Source of the DNA: Christiangramia flava JLT2011
GTDB lineage: Bacteria; Bacteroidota; Bacteroidia; Flavobacteriales; Flavobacteriaceae
Direction: 5' to 3'
Length of the DNA stretch: 64,000 nt
Assembly: GCF_001951155.1 (NCBI RefSeq)
Contig: NZ_CP016359.1
Location: 1,512,001-1,576,000 of the forward strand
Shown: positions 1 through 8,122 of the stretch, piece after piece
Layout: the number at the start of each line of letters is the position of its first letter
Position numbering within the stretch: the first letter of the stretch is position 1
The notes under the pieces: model-generated
The model's database searches: none
What the model was told of the DNA's origin: nothing
Seen by the model: only the letters and a program-made list of their open reading frames with translations
Position numbers and translations under genes: made by a program

Positions 1-124
1 AGCTCTCTGCTTCTTCCTTATACTGAAATACGGTCACAACAAGGATCAAAATGGAGGCGCCAAGCACCAGTAATATCATCGAGATAAAGATCCGGGTTCG
101 TAAAGAGAGTTTCAGGAGTTTCAT
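1..124 (-). CDS. Sensor histidine kinase, N-terminal fragment (partial)
   Basis: Only the first 41 codons are in the window; the gene runs off the left edge. The ATG at 122-124 opens a peptide with a short basic N-terminus (MKLLKLSLRTR), one hydrophobic helix at about residues 12-33, and then a charged, glutamate-rich stretch. This is the usual start of a membrane-bound two-component sensor kinase, where the first helix leads into a periplasmic sensor region. It follows hemJ on the same strand after a 41-bp gap, so read-through from the hemJ unit is possible. The kinase assignment rests on resemblance of this short N-terminus to flavobacterial HAMP-type kinases. No kinase motif is visible, so another single-pass membrane protein is possible. 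Confidence 0.5.
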   Translation of the reverse strand, partial: MKLLKLSLRTRIFISMILLVLGASILILVVTVFQYKEEAES

Positions 125-165
125 ACAAACAAGCTTGCCTGTTTTTCAACAATTATCGCACCATA

Positions 166-714
166 TCAGGCATTCGGGTTTTTTGAGCGAATTCTTTTAT
201 ACAACCTGATGCCTAACATCAGCATGATCGCCAGAACAAAAATCCCGATCACACCAAAAATCCAGTTAATCGCGCTACGAACGATCACCAGGAAAATTAC
301 CGAAAACAAGATCAGCGTAGAACCTTCATTCCAGATCCGCATTTTCGAAGAGGTCCACTTTACCACATCATTCTGTAGTTGGTTAAATATCAGGTGTGTT
401 TTGATATGATATGCGAAAAGCAGCAGCACAAAAAACAGTTTCACGTGCATCCATCCCTGCTGCAGCCAGGCCGGCATCATGAGCAGTAAAATTATAGCGA
501 AGATCGTTGCCAGGATCGCTGAAGGCCAGGTAATGATAAACCACAATCTCTTCGCCATCAATTTCAACTGAGTGGTCAAAATTGACCGATCCGGTTCCGG
601 TTTTTCGGAAGCTTCGATCTGGTAGATGAATAGTCGTGGTATATAAAACAAGCCCGCAAACCAGGTGATCACAAAAATGAGATGCAGGGATTTGATATAA
701 TTGTAGTACTCCAT
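166..714 (-). CDS. hemJ: HemJ-type protoporphyrinogen IX oxidase (CopD-like membrane protein)
   Basis: 182 aa. HemJ oxidises protoporphyrinogen IX to protoporphyrin IX, the step before iron insertion, in the cytoplasmic membrane. The sequence has four hydrophobic helices. The first carries the family's conserved histidine (KSLHLIFVITWFAGLFYIPR, His11 with a downstream Arg). A second conserved patch, HVKLFFVLLLFAYH at about residues 90-103, carries the conserved lysine. Its ATG shares one base with the stop of the upstream beta-propeller gene (TAATG), so translation is probably coupled. No HemG or HemY is seen in the window, and this gene would fill that gap in the pathway between HemF and HemH encoded nearby. 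Older annotation of the family is CopD/UPF0093. Confidence 0.85.
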   Translation of the reverse strand: MEYYNYIKSLHLIFVITWFAGLFYIPRLFIYQIEASEKPEPDRSILTTQLKLMAKRLWFIITWPSAILATIFAIILLLMMPAWLQQGWMHVKLFFVLLLFAYHIKTHLIFNQLQNDVVKWTSSKMRIWNEGSTLILFSVIFLVIVRSAINWIFGVIGIFVLAIMLMLGIRLYKRIRSKNPNA

Positions 715-3700
715 TAATCGGCTGGTTCAGTAAAAAGATAATTCAGGTTCAGTTCATTGAACTTTCTATTGAAATCGGCTACTTCCTCGTTCAACAACGC
801 GTCAAATTTATCCAATTCTGCATTGATCTTTGCAGTCAATTCATTTTTCACTTCAATATCAGCATCTGTTGGTGGGAAATCGTCCATTCCAACCAGACTG
901 TTCAAATGCGCCAGTTTATTGGTGAGTTTTATAGGGAAATTCAGCGGATCCTGGTTACTCCTGTTCTTGGTCTGGTACAACGCATTTTCAATTTCTGAAA
1001 TGGAATCGCTTAGTTTTCCAGCTTTTTCGATCAGCTCTTTCGTTTTCTCGTTTCCTTTATACTGCTTCTGAAAAGCTTTCAACTGGCTTTCCAGATCTCG
1101 CATTTTCTTGATCGATTTATGCGCCTTATCAACAGTGGCATTTATATCACTAATAAAATCAAACTGTTGCTGCATTCCGGCAATATCGGTTTCAGCATTA
1201 GGATCTGGAACGATTTCAAAGTCTTTTTTCATCACCTCATCGTTCACTTCCAGCACCACCTGATATTCTCCCGGAACGGCCTGTGGCGCCTCGGTACTTG
1301 CCCACCATAAGATCATTCCGTCCAGTCGTTCTGCACCTTCACCTCGCAGGTCCCAATCATTCATATTGGCTCCCTGCTTGACCTCCAGCTTATTTTTTTC
1401 AGACTTATTGCTGAAACTTTTAATAGTATCGTTTTTTTTATCCAGGTAACTGAGTTTTATTGTATCGTTTTCCGGATCATTTTCCAGGTAGAAATAGGTC
1501 ACCACTCCCGGCAAGTGATTGGTTCCGGCAGTTTTGGAATTTTTCCTGGAATAACCGCCCATTCGATAGCTTTTCGCAGGCTGAAAGAGATTAGTTGCTG
1601 TGCTATTGGTTTTATACAACTGATGTAAAAGCGAAAGATCATCGATGATCCAGATACTCCTACCCTGCGTAGCCACTATCAGGTCATTGTCCTTGATCAA
1701 TAAATCGGTAATTGGTACGATTGGCAAATTCAGCTGAAATGAGCGCCAGTTCGCTCCATCATCAAATGAGATATACATTCCGTTTTCTGTTCCGGCATAG
1801 AGCAATCCCTTTTGTTTTGGGTCTTCACGTACAACACGTGTAAAATCCTCCTCAGCAATACCGTTGGTGATCTTTTTCCAGGACTTTCCGTAATCGGTAG
1901 TTTTGAAAAGATATGGTGCAAAATCACCTAGTTTATAGGTGGTAGTAGCAACATAACAGGTCCCGGCGTCAAAAGCTGATGGCTCAACGCTGTTGATCAT
2001 AGCCCATTTTGGTAAATTCTTCGGAGTAACATTTTCCCAGCTTTCTCCCCCGTTCTGCGAAACATGAATGAGTCCGTCATCGCTTCCCGTCCAAAGTACA
2101 CCAGGTTTTACAGCCGATTCCGCAGCAGCGAAAATCGTACAGTAATATTCTACGGAAGTATTATCCTGGGTGATCGGTCCACCAGAAGATTTCAGCTTTT
2201 CAGGATCATTCCTTGTCAAATCCGGACTGATCACTTCCCAGGTCTGCCCTTCATTGGTACTCATATGAAGGTGATTGGAAGCAGTATAGATCTTATCAGG
2301 ATCATTCGGAGAGAAGAAGATCGGGAAATTCCACTGAAATCGGTATTTCATATCCTCGGCGCCATGACCCATTGGGTTATCAGGCCAGACACTTACACTT
2401 CTAACTGTATTTTTTTCGTGGTTATAACGTGTCAAAAATCCGTCATAACTTCCGCCGTAAACTATTTCAGGATTCTCAGGGTCTACGGCAATATGTGCAC
2501 TTTCACCGCCGGCAGTTTCCTCCCAGTCATTTTCGCCTATGCTCCCGCCTTCTGTTCTATACGGAATTCGAATCGTGGAATTGTCCTGCTGTGCAGCATA
2601 GATTCGGTAAGGAAAAGCATTATCGGTCGTGAGCCTGTAAAATTGCGCGGTCGGCTGATTGTAATACGTGCTCCAATTGCTTCCGCCATCGTAAGTGACC
2701 TGTGCCCCACCGTCATCGGCAATGATCATTCGTGAATTGTCTTCGGGAGCGATCCATAGATCATGGTGATCGCCATGCGGCGCATTGTAACTACTGAAAG
2801 TCTTTCCGCCATCAGTGCTTTTATGATAACTTACGTTCATCACGTAAACCGTGTTTTCATCCTGCGAATCTGCATAAATTTTGGTGTAATACCAGGCACG
2901 TTGGCGAAGCGAACGATCATCGTTTACGTGGTTCCATTTCTGGCCACCGTCATCGCTACGGTAAACGCCGCCTTTATCTTTATTTTCCACGATAGCCCAA
3001 ACGCGATCGCTATTTACCGGCGACACGGTCACCCCAATAATTCCTAAAGTATCGGTTGGAAAACCATTATTTTTTGAAATCTCCTTCCAGGTTTCCCCGC
3101 TATCGGTACTTTTCCATAATGCTGAACCGGGCCCGCCACTGGAAAGACTGTAAGGAGTTCTTCTTAAGTTCCAAGTAGAAGCATATAGAATTCGTGGATT
3201 CGTCGAATCCATAACCAGATCTACCGCCCCGGCATCCTGATTGGCAAATAATATCTTTTTCCAGTTCTTACCTCCATCGGTAGATTTATAAACTCCGCGT
3301 TCCTCGGTTGGCTTGTAGATATTTCCAAGAACAGCCGCGTAAACCGTGTTATAGTCATTTGGGTCTACCACAATCCTAGGAATATGCCTGCTTTCAGGCA
3401 AACCCATGTATGTCCAGCTTTTCCCAGCGTCTTCTGATTTCCAAACGCCATTACCTGAAGAAACATTTCCGCGGATGGTTGATTCCCCTCCGCCCACGTA
3501 GATCACATTATGATCGCTCGGCGCTACGGTCACTGCACCTATCGATCCACCAAAAAATCCATCTGAAATACTTTCCCAGGTTTCCCCGCCATTCTCGGTT
3601 TTCCAGACTCCACCACCAGTAGCTCCAAAATAATAGAGATCCGGCTCACCGGGAACGCCGGTAACTGCCGCACTGCGGCCACCACGAAAAGGACCGATCA

Positions 3701-3809
3701 GGCGATATTCCAGCGATTCATAAAGTTTTTCGTCAAAATTCTGTGCGGAAGAAATGACGCCGGTGATCAGAAAAAGGAATACAACCGGCAAGCGTAGAAA
3801 TTTATTCAT
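714..3809 (-). CDS. Secreted Asp-box (BNR/sortilin-like) beta-propeller protein
   Basis: 1031 aa from the start chosen here. The frame extends 12 codons further upstream, but the ATG at 3809 begins a clean signal peptide (MNKFLRLPVVFLFLITGVISSAQ). About ten Asp-box repeats of the form S-x-D-x-G-x-x-W are spread over residues 80-700, for example STDGGKNW, STDSGETW, SDDGGQKW, TYDGGSNW and TTDYGKSW. They predict one or two beta-propellers like those of sortilin/VPS10 and sialidase-fold proteins. The last 250 residues are a charged helical region with no propeller motifs. There is no type IX sorting domain, so the protein is probably periplasmic or surface-bound by another route. Related proteins are often labelled glycosyl hydrolase, but no catalytic residues can be assigned and the function is unknown. 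It lies 57 bp after the MATE gene and overlaps hemJ by one base. Confidence 0.8.
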   Translation of the reverse strand: MNKFLRLPVVFLFLITGVISSAQNFDEKLYESLEYRLIGPFRGGRSAAVTGVPGEPDLYYFGATGGGVWKTENGGETWESISDGFFGGSIGAVTVAPSDHNVIYVGGGESTIRGNVSSGNGVWKSEDAGKSWTYMGLPESRHIPRIVVDPNDYNTVYAAVLGNIYKPTEERGVYKSTDGGKNWKKILFANQDAGAVDLVMDSTNPRILYASTWNLRRTPYSLSSGGPGSALWKSTDSGETWKEISKNNGFPTDTLGIIGVTVSPVNSDRVWAIVENKDKGGVYRSDDGGQKWNHVNDDRSLRQRAWYYTKIYADSQDENTVYVMNVSYHKSTDGGKTFSSYNAPHGDHHDLWIAPEDNSRMIIADDGGAQVTYDGGSNWSTYYNQPTAQFYRLTTDNAFPYRIYAAQQDNSTIRIPYRTEGGSIGENDWEETAGGESAHIAVDPENPEIVYGGSYDGFLTRYNHEKNTVRSVSVWPDNPMGHGAEDMKYRFQWNFPIFFSPNDPDKIYTASNHLHMSTNEGQTWEVISPDLTRNDPEKLKSSGGPITQDNTSVEYYCTIFAAAESAVKPGVLWTGSDDGLIHVSQNGGESWENVTPKNLPKWAMINSVEPSAFDAGTCYVATTTYKLGDFAPYLFKTTDYGKSWKKITNGIAEEDFTRVVREDPKQKGLLYAGTENGMYISFDDGANWRSFQLNLPIVPITDLLIKDNDLIVATQGRSIWIIDDLSLLHQLYKTNSTATNLFQPAKSYRMGGYSRKNSKTAGTNHLPGVVTYFYLENDPENDTIKLSYLDKKNDTIKSFSNKSEKNKLEVKQGANMNDWDLRGEGAERLDGMILWWASTEAPQAVPGEYQVVLEVNDEVMKKDFEIVPDPNAETDIAGMQQQFDFISDINATVDKAHKSIKKMRDLESQLKAFQKQYKGNEKTKELIEKAGKLSDSISEIENALYQTKNRSNQDPLNFPIKLTNKLAHLNSLVGMDDFPPTDADIEVKNELTAKINAELDKFDALLNEEVADFNRKFNELNLNYLFTEPAD

Positions 3810-3866
3810 AGGAAAACAGCTCAAATTGCACTTAAATATAGACAATATTCACCGTTGAAGAAAAGG

Positions 3867-5207
3867 CTATTTCAGCGTGCGTACGATTTCACGGTTCAGA
3901 AAATAAGCTGTAATAATGGTTGAAAACAGGTCTGCCAGCGGAAAACTCACCCAAACCCCTGTTTCGCCATAGAACTTCGGAAGTATAAGTACCAGCGGAA
4001 TAAAGATGAATCCCTGCCTTGAAAGTGTGAGTAAAAATGCAGGGATCGCTTTACCGATCGCCTGGAAATAGGCCGCACCGATCAGCTGCAAAGCCACAAT
4101 GGGCGTGGCAGCGAAAACCCAGCGCATGGCTGAAGGTGTTTCAGCAATAATTGTTTCATTTTGCGTAAAGATGCGGACGATATCTTCCGCGAAAAACATG
4201 ATTCCGGCGAAAATGGCCAGTCCCAGTGTACAGGAATACAGGATCGCCAGATTAATACTTTTCCGTACCCGTTGATATTTTTCAGCTCCGTAATTAAACC
4301 CGGCAATTGGTAAAAAACCCTGGGTTACCCCGAGAACCGGGAACAAGGCGAACATCAGCATTCTGGCAATAATGGCATAAACGGTAATCGAAGTTTCGCC
4401 GCCCAGTTTGAAAAGAATGTTGTTCATCAATAAGTAAACAATACTCACTACCGCCTGCCGCGCAAGCGTTACTGCGCCGAGCGAACCAATTTCTTTTAGA
4501 ATTGGCACATCCAGCCTGAAGTGAGTCCTGGAAATTCTTAATTCCGATTTACCCGAAAGAAAAAACCAGAGGATATAAGCGAAGCAGCAAAGGTAAGAAG
4601 CAGTGGTAGCCCAGGCTGCTCCTGCCATTCCCCAATTGAGCTGATTGATCAATATATAATCCAGAATAAGATTTCCAACCGAAGGAATGATCATCGCGAT
4701 CATGGCAAATCTCGGTTTTCCTTCTGCACGAATTACCGTGTTGCCCATCATACAAAGCGCCAGAAATGGAACTCCATAGAGTACTACCGTGTAATAGATC
4801 TTTGCGGGATCAAAGATATCGCCCTTCCCTCCAAATGTTGGAATGATGGAATCCATAAAGATCAGTCCGGGAACAACCATCCCGATAGTCAGAATGAGCG
4901 TGAGCGTGATCTGGTTTCCGAAAGTTTTGAGGGCCTTCAGCTTGTCATTCGCACCAAGGGCGCGGGAAATGATCGAAGAACCTCCGATTCCGATCGCCAT
5001 CCCGAGTGCGGCAATAAAAAAGGAAACCGGCAGAACAACATTGATCGCTGCAATAGCGATCGGGCCGATCCAGTTTCCAACAAAAATAGTATCGATAAGA
5101 ATGTTCAGCGACATGACCAGGATCCCGATGGATGCCGGGACCGCCTGACCAATCAGTAGTTTACTGATGGGTTTCTGGCCTAATTCAGCTGACTCCTTGC
5201 GCTGCAT
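3867..5207 (-). CDS. MATE family multidrug/organic cation efflux transporter
   Basis: 446 aa with about twelve hydrophobic helices in two homologous halves, the fold of the MATE (NorM/DinF) exporters that drive efflux with a Na+ or H+ gradient in the inner membrane. The N-terminal motif region (GQAVPASIGILVMSLNILID, then GNWIGPIAIAAINVVLPVSF) and the second-half counterpart (GVTQGFLPIAGFNYGAEKY) are typical of the family. The start codon shares one base with the hemH stop (TGATG), so the exporter is probably translated together with ferrochelatase. This raises the possibility that it exports a porphyrin or haem-related compound or relieves porphyrin stress. That is inference from position only; substrate cannot be read from the sequence. 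Confidence 0.85.
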   Translation of the reverse strand: MQRKESAELGQKPISKLLIGQAVPASIGILVMSLNILIDTIFVGNWIGPIAIAAINVVLPVSFFIAALGMAIGIGGSSIISRALGANDKLKALKTFGNQITLTLILTIGMVVPGLIFMDSIIPTFGGKGDIFDPAKIYYTVVLYGVPFLALCMMGNTVIRAEGKPRFAMIAMIIPSVGNLILDYILINQLNWGMAGAAWATTASYLCCFAYILWFFLSGKSELRISRTHFRLDVPILKEIGSLGAVTLARQAVVSIVYLLMNNILFKLGGETSITVYAIIARMLMFALFPVLGVTQGFLPIAGFNYGAEKYQRVRKSINLAILYSCTLGLAIFAGIMFFAEDIVRIFTQNETIIAETPSAMRWVFAATPIVALQLIGAAYFQAIGKAIPAFLLTLSRQGFIFIPLVLILPKFYGETGVWVSFPLADLFSTIITAYFLNREIVRTLK

Positions 5208-6241
5208 CAGGCTTCAACAGGCTTTTGGTGAGCCCATTCATCAATCCACCTGGCCAATACCTTCACCCATTCTTCGCGATCATTCAAACAAGGCACCACG
5301 GTAAATTCTTTTCCGCCAACTTCATGAAAGATCTCTTCCCCTTCCATCGCGATCTCCTCTAAAGTTTCCAGGCAATCTGAAACGAAAGCCGGAGTTACGA
5401 TCGCCAGCTTTTTCATTCCCTGGTTTCCGAAGCGTTCGATCGTACGATCGGTATATGGTTTTAGCCACGGATCAAATCCTAATCTGGACTGAAAACTAAC
5501 GCTGAAAGTATTTGGTTTAAGCCCTAAATATTCTGCAACCAGGCGCGTGGTCTCAAAACACTGGTGACGATAACAGAACTGGTGTGCCGTAGAAGCTGTC
5601 TGGCAACAACTGCCATCTATCTTGCAATGAGAATTGGTGATGTCGCTTTTACGAATATGTCTTTCCGGAACACCGTGATAGGAAAACAGTAAATGCTCAT
5701 AATCCACACCTTCCAGTCTTTCAGAAATACTATTTGCAAGAGTTCTGATATAATCTGGATGATTATAAAAGGCCGGAACACTGGTGAAATTCATCTTCGG
5801 AAAATACTTTTGGCGTAATTCTTCAGCCAAAACCAGAATCGTTTCCGTAGTGGCCATGGCGAATTGCGGGTAAAGCGGAAAAATAAGAACTTCATCAACT
5901 CCTTTTTCTTCCAGTTCTTTTAAACCGTCATAAATCGATGGCGTCCCATAACGCATTGCCAGCGCGATCGGCACAGAAGTAATATTGTCAATTTTATCCT
6001 GAAGTCTTTCTGAAAGCACAATAAGAGGAGAGCCTTCTTCCCACCAGATCTTGCTGTAAGCTTCAGCTGATTTCTTCGGGCGGGTATTCAGAATAATTCC
6101 TTTAACCAGTAAGGTTCGGGCCCATAAAGGAACGTCGATCACACGCTCGTCCATCAGGAATTCTCCCAGATATTTCTTTACGTCTTTAGGATCGGTACTC
6201 TCTGGAGAACCCAGATTGACCAGCAGCACACCTTTACTCAT
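5207..6241 (-). CDS. hemH: Ferrochelatase with internal cysteine-rich segment
   Basis: 344 aa. HemH inserts Fe2+ into protoporphyrin IX to give haem. Family signatures are clear: an N-terminal VLLVNLGSPES, the porphyrin/metal-site histidine in SYHGVPERH (His189), SRLGFDPWLKPYT and the catalytic acid region SDCLETLEEI (Glu293). Between His189 and SRLGFDP lies a segment with five cysteines (Cys206, 212, 213, 223 and 228). Some bacterial ferrochelatases are known to bind a [2Fe-2S] cluster through internal cysteines, and this segment would fit such a class; that is inference. The gene has its own -7 box about 18 bp upstream and leads into the MATE gene with a one-base overlap. Confidence 0.95.
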   Translation of the reverse strand: MSKGVLLVNLGSPESTDPKDVKKYLGEFLMDERVIDVPLWARTLLVKGIILNTRPKKSAEAYSKIWWEEGSPLIVLSERLQDKIDNITSVPIALAMRYGTPSIYDGLKELEEKGVDEVLIFPLYPQFAMATTETILVLAEELRQKYFPKMNFTSVPAFYNHPDYIRTLANSISERLEGVDYEHLLFSYHGVPERHIRKSDITNSHCKIDGSCCQTASTAHQFCYRHQCFETTRLVAEYLGLKPNTFSVSFQSRLGFDPWLKPYTDRTIERFGNQGMKKLAIVTPAFVSDCLETLEEIAMEGEEIFHEVGGKEFTVVPCLNDREEWVKVLARWIDEWAHQKPVEA

Positions 6242-6259
6242 AATTTTTCTTTTTCAACA

Positions 6260-6267
6260 CAAAAATA
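6260..6267 (-). promoter_or_regulatory. -7 promoter element of hemH
   Basis: On the minus strand the box reads TATTTTTG, a full match to the Bacteroidota -7 consensus TAnnTTTG, 18 bp before the hemH ATG. TTG triplets lie 14 and 25 bp further upstream, so no well-spaced -33 element is present. Confidence 0.5.
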
Positions 6268-6310
6268 AAATTCCTGCTCCGCAAAAACGCAGCAAGTAAA
6301 TCAGCCTTTT

Positions 6311-7030
6311 CTATTGTTTGATAGTCGGTTTTTCACCCATTGCGAAAAGCATCGCATTTTCAAGGTGTTTCCTGAAAAGTGGTTCGGAATACGCTTCATC
6401 GGTATGGCCACCACCGGTATAAAAAGCGATGCCTCCAAAACCGGTTTCCTGGTACCAGGCGGTTGGATGAAATTTGCCATTTTTCCCGCCTTCATACGAA
6501 CTTTCATTCAGCTGAAGCAGTACGGTTAAATTGTCCTGGATGTCTTTATAATTGTACCACTCATCTGTTCTTTTCCACTTTTTCGGAAGAAAGGAAACCA
6601 ACGGGCTATCCGAAACCACATCGACCTCTGCCTCCTGGATATGCGGATGACTTTCGAAATAAGCGCCGACCAGTTTTCCGTAGAAAGGCCAGTCATATTC
6701 AGTATCTGCTGCGGCGTGGATACCAAAATAATTTCCGCCGTTTTCAATATACTGTTGAAAATTTCCCTGCTCCAAATCGTTTAAAACATCACCGGTCGTA
6801 TTCAGGAAAATGATGAGATCATAATCCAGTGTATTCTGAAAAATATCAGAAACACTGGTGGTATCTACCTGAAAATCGTGCTCCCGCGCAATCTCGCTCA
6901 GAGCGGCGACACCGGTAGGTATCGAATTATGGTGATAGCCGGCAGTTTCAGAAAATATCAGCACTTTTTTCTGTGCAAAGGTCGAAAGGGAAAGGAGCAT
7001 AAAAATGCCCATTATGGCAATGTTCTTCAT
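6311..7030 (-). CDS. ThuA-like domain protein, secreted
   Basis: 239 aa from the ATG at 7030, which begins a signal peptide (MKNIAIMGIFMLLSLSTFAQ). Earlier in-frame codons lie inside the AraC gene and are not needed. The mature part is a ThuA/trehalose-utilisation fold related to class I glutamine amidotransferases. It shows KVLIFSETAGYHHNSIPTG at the start, DLIIFLNTTGDVLN, GNYFGIHAAADTEYDW and the C-terminal GGIAFYTGGGHTDEAY. Such proteins are common in Bacteroidota beside sugar-degradation genes, and the biochemical role is not settled. It starts one base after the stop of the AraC regulator, so the two form an operon. What links it to haem genes is unclear. Confidence 0.8.
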   Translation of the reverse strand: MKNIAIMGIFMLLSLSTFAQKKVLIFSETAGYHHNSIPTGVAALSEIAREHDFQVDTTSVSDIFQNTLDYDLIIFLNTTGDVLNDLEQGNFQQYIENGGNYFGIHAAADTEYDWPFYGKLVGAYFESHPHIQEAEVDVVSDSPLVSFLPKKWKRTDEWYNYKDIQDNLTVLLQLNESSYEGGKNGKFHPTAWYQETGFGGIAFYTGGGHTDEAYSEPLFRKHLENAMLFAMGEKPTIKQ

Positions 7031-7031
7031 A

Positions 7032-7922
7032 TTAATTGATTGAAAGAATATACTTTTTTGGAGTGGTTCCAAATTTTTTCTTGAAACCTGCAATAAAATG
7101 GCTCGCCGTGCTGTAACCCACTTTTAACCCCACTTCGTTCACATTATATTCACCAGACTCCAGCAATTTTCGTGCGTACTCCATTTTATAATCGAAAAGA
7201 AAGCTGTAAACCGAGTCGCCATAGATTTGCTTGAAACCTTCTTTCAGTTTTTTGAGACTCAGCCCAATTTCATCTGAAAGCTCCTGAAGCGATGGCGGTT
7301 CGGCCATTCTCGAGATCACAATATCCTTGGCCCTGCGGATTTTTTTGATGTTTTCCTCATCGCTTAAAAACGGGCACTGCTCCACATCGGGATTTTCCGA
7401 TTTATTGAAATAGAGGCTCAAAAGCTCAAAAGCCTTGGCATGAAAATACAAATTTTTGATGCTCGGCGTCAGGTTGAAATTCATGATCTGATTGAGCACC
7501 ACCGCCATCGATGGGGTGATCGCCGCATCGCGATAATATTTCTTATCCTTATTTTCCGCGCTCAAAAAAGTAATATAATCGGCTTCCTGAGAGAACAGCG
7601 AATGGAATTTTTTAATGGAGATCACCAGGGAAACCAGCCAGGATTCTGCAGCCAGGGTAACGTTCAGCGGGAGATCGCGCTGCGGGTTATACAGCAGCAG
7701 CGAATTTTCTTCTGCCAGCGGAAGTTCGTAGGAATTATTATTGAACAGGAACTTGCTGTGCCCTTTTACATTGAAGTGAAACTGAATGTAGTTGTTGTCT
7801 ATCGCCCTGGACATGAGCTTACTGTCTCCGGTATCGTTCTGAAACTTCAGTATAAAAAAACCTTCTTCAACTTTAATTTCCTCAGAAATACTTACAGCGT
7901 TATTTTTTTCCCGGGTTTCCAT
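7032..7922 (-). CDS. AraC-family transcriptional regulator, divergent from hemA
   Basis: 296 aa. The last ~100 residues are an AraC/XylS double helix-turn-helix domain: first helix pair around LQELSDEIGLSLKKLKEGFK, second around EVGLKVGYSTASHFIAGFKK, ending FGTTPKKYI. The N-terminal ~190 residues resemble the sensor part of PchR-like regulators (QFHFNVKGHSKFLF, then a beta-rich region). Binding of an iron-, siderophore- or porphyrin-type ligand is therefore a reasonable guess. It is transcribed away from hemA across a 200-bp shared regulatory region and is followed at once by the ThuA gene. Its position suggests it controls the hemA operon, itself, or both. No experimental target can be inferred from sequence alone. 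Confidence 0.85.
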   Translation of the reverse strand: METREKNNAVSISEEIKVEEGFFILKFQNDTGDSKLMSRAIDNNYIQFHFNVKGHSKFLFNNNSYELPLAEENSLLLYNPQRDLPLNVTLAAESWLVSLVISIKKFHSLFSQEADYITFLSAENKDKKYYRDAAITPSMAVVLNQIMNFNLTPSIKNLYFHAKAFELLSLYFNKSENPDVEQCPFLSDEENIKKIRRAKDIVISRMAEPPSLQELSDEIGLSLKKLKEGFKQIYGDSVYSFLFDYKMEYARKLLESGEYNVNEVGLKVGYSTASHFIAGFKKKFGTTPKKYILSIN

Positions 7923-7941
7923 CTTTCAGAATTTATGTTTA

Positions 7942-7958
7942 TTTAGAATCAATCTAAA
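7942..7958. promoter_or_regulatory. Inverted repeat upstream of the AraC gene
   Basis: TTTAGA and TCTAAA arms are separated by five bases, starting 20 bp before the AraC ATG. It lies in the predicted 5' leader of that gene and could be an autoregulatory operator. There is no T-run, so it is not a terminator. Confidence 0.3.
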
Positions 7959-7988
7959 CAATAAGCCTGAAAACAGCTATGTTTACTA

Positions 7989-7996
7989 CAAATGTA
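7989..7996 (-). promoter_or_regulatory. -7 promoter element of the AraC-ThuA unit
   Basis: The minus strand reads TACATTTG, a full match to TAnnTTTG, 67 bp before the AraC start. A TTTTG lies about 24 bp further upstream, slightly too far for an ideal -33 element. Confidence 0.4.
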
Positions 7997-8007
7997 ACGT
8001 ATTTGAC

Positions 8008-8015
8008 TAATTTTG
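8008..8015 (+). promoter_or_regulatory. Distal -7 element upstream of hemA
   Basis: TAATTTTG matches TAnnTTTG. Transcription from here would start around 8020, directly beside the palindrome at 8025-8042. That arrangement would suit repression by a protein bound there. Confidence 0.4.
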
Positions 8016-8024
8016 CCCTTCAAA

Positions 8025-8042
8025 AGATGATAATTATCATCT
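8025..8042. promoter_or_regulatory. Perfect 18-bp palindrome, Fur-box-like operator candidate
   Basis: AGATGATAATTATCATCT reads the same on both strands over all 18 bases. It contains GATAAT facing ATTATC, the hexamer unit of classical Fur boxes, but in a compact overlapping form rather than the 7-1-7 spacing. It sits midway between the divergent AraC and hemA genes and between two -7 boxes pointing to hemA. Iron- or haem-responsive control is inferred. Confidence 0.5.
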
Positions 8043-8091
8043 ATCGACATATTTAGTACCTGCAGCGTTATTTTTTAAATAAGCATTCCGT

Positions 8092-8099
8092 TAATTTTG
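8092..8099 (+). promoter_or_regulatory. Proximal -7 element of the hemA operon
   Basis: TAATTTTG, an exact TAnnTTTG match, lies 23 bp before the hemA ATG and would give a leader of about 20 nt. The -33 region is AT-rich without a clear TTG. Confidence 0.5.
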
Positions 8100-8122
8100 C
8101 CAGCGAATCTCCTGAATCATTT

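Noticed and set aside
2064-2735. 223-codon open frame on the plus strand
   Set aside because: It lies fully antisense to the beta-propeller gene, whose Asp-box repeats are unmistakable, and its translation has no known domain.
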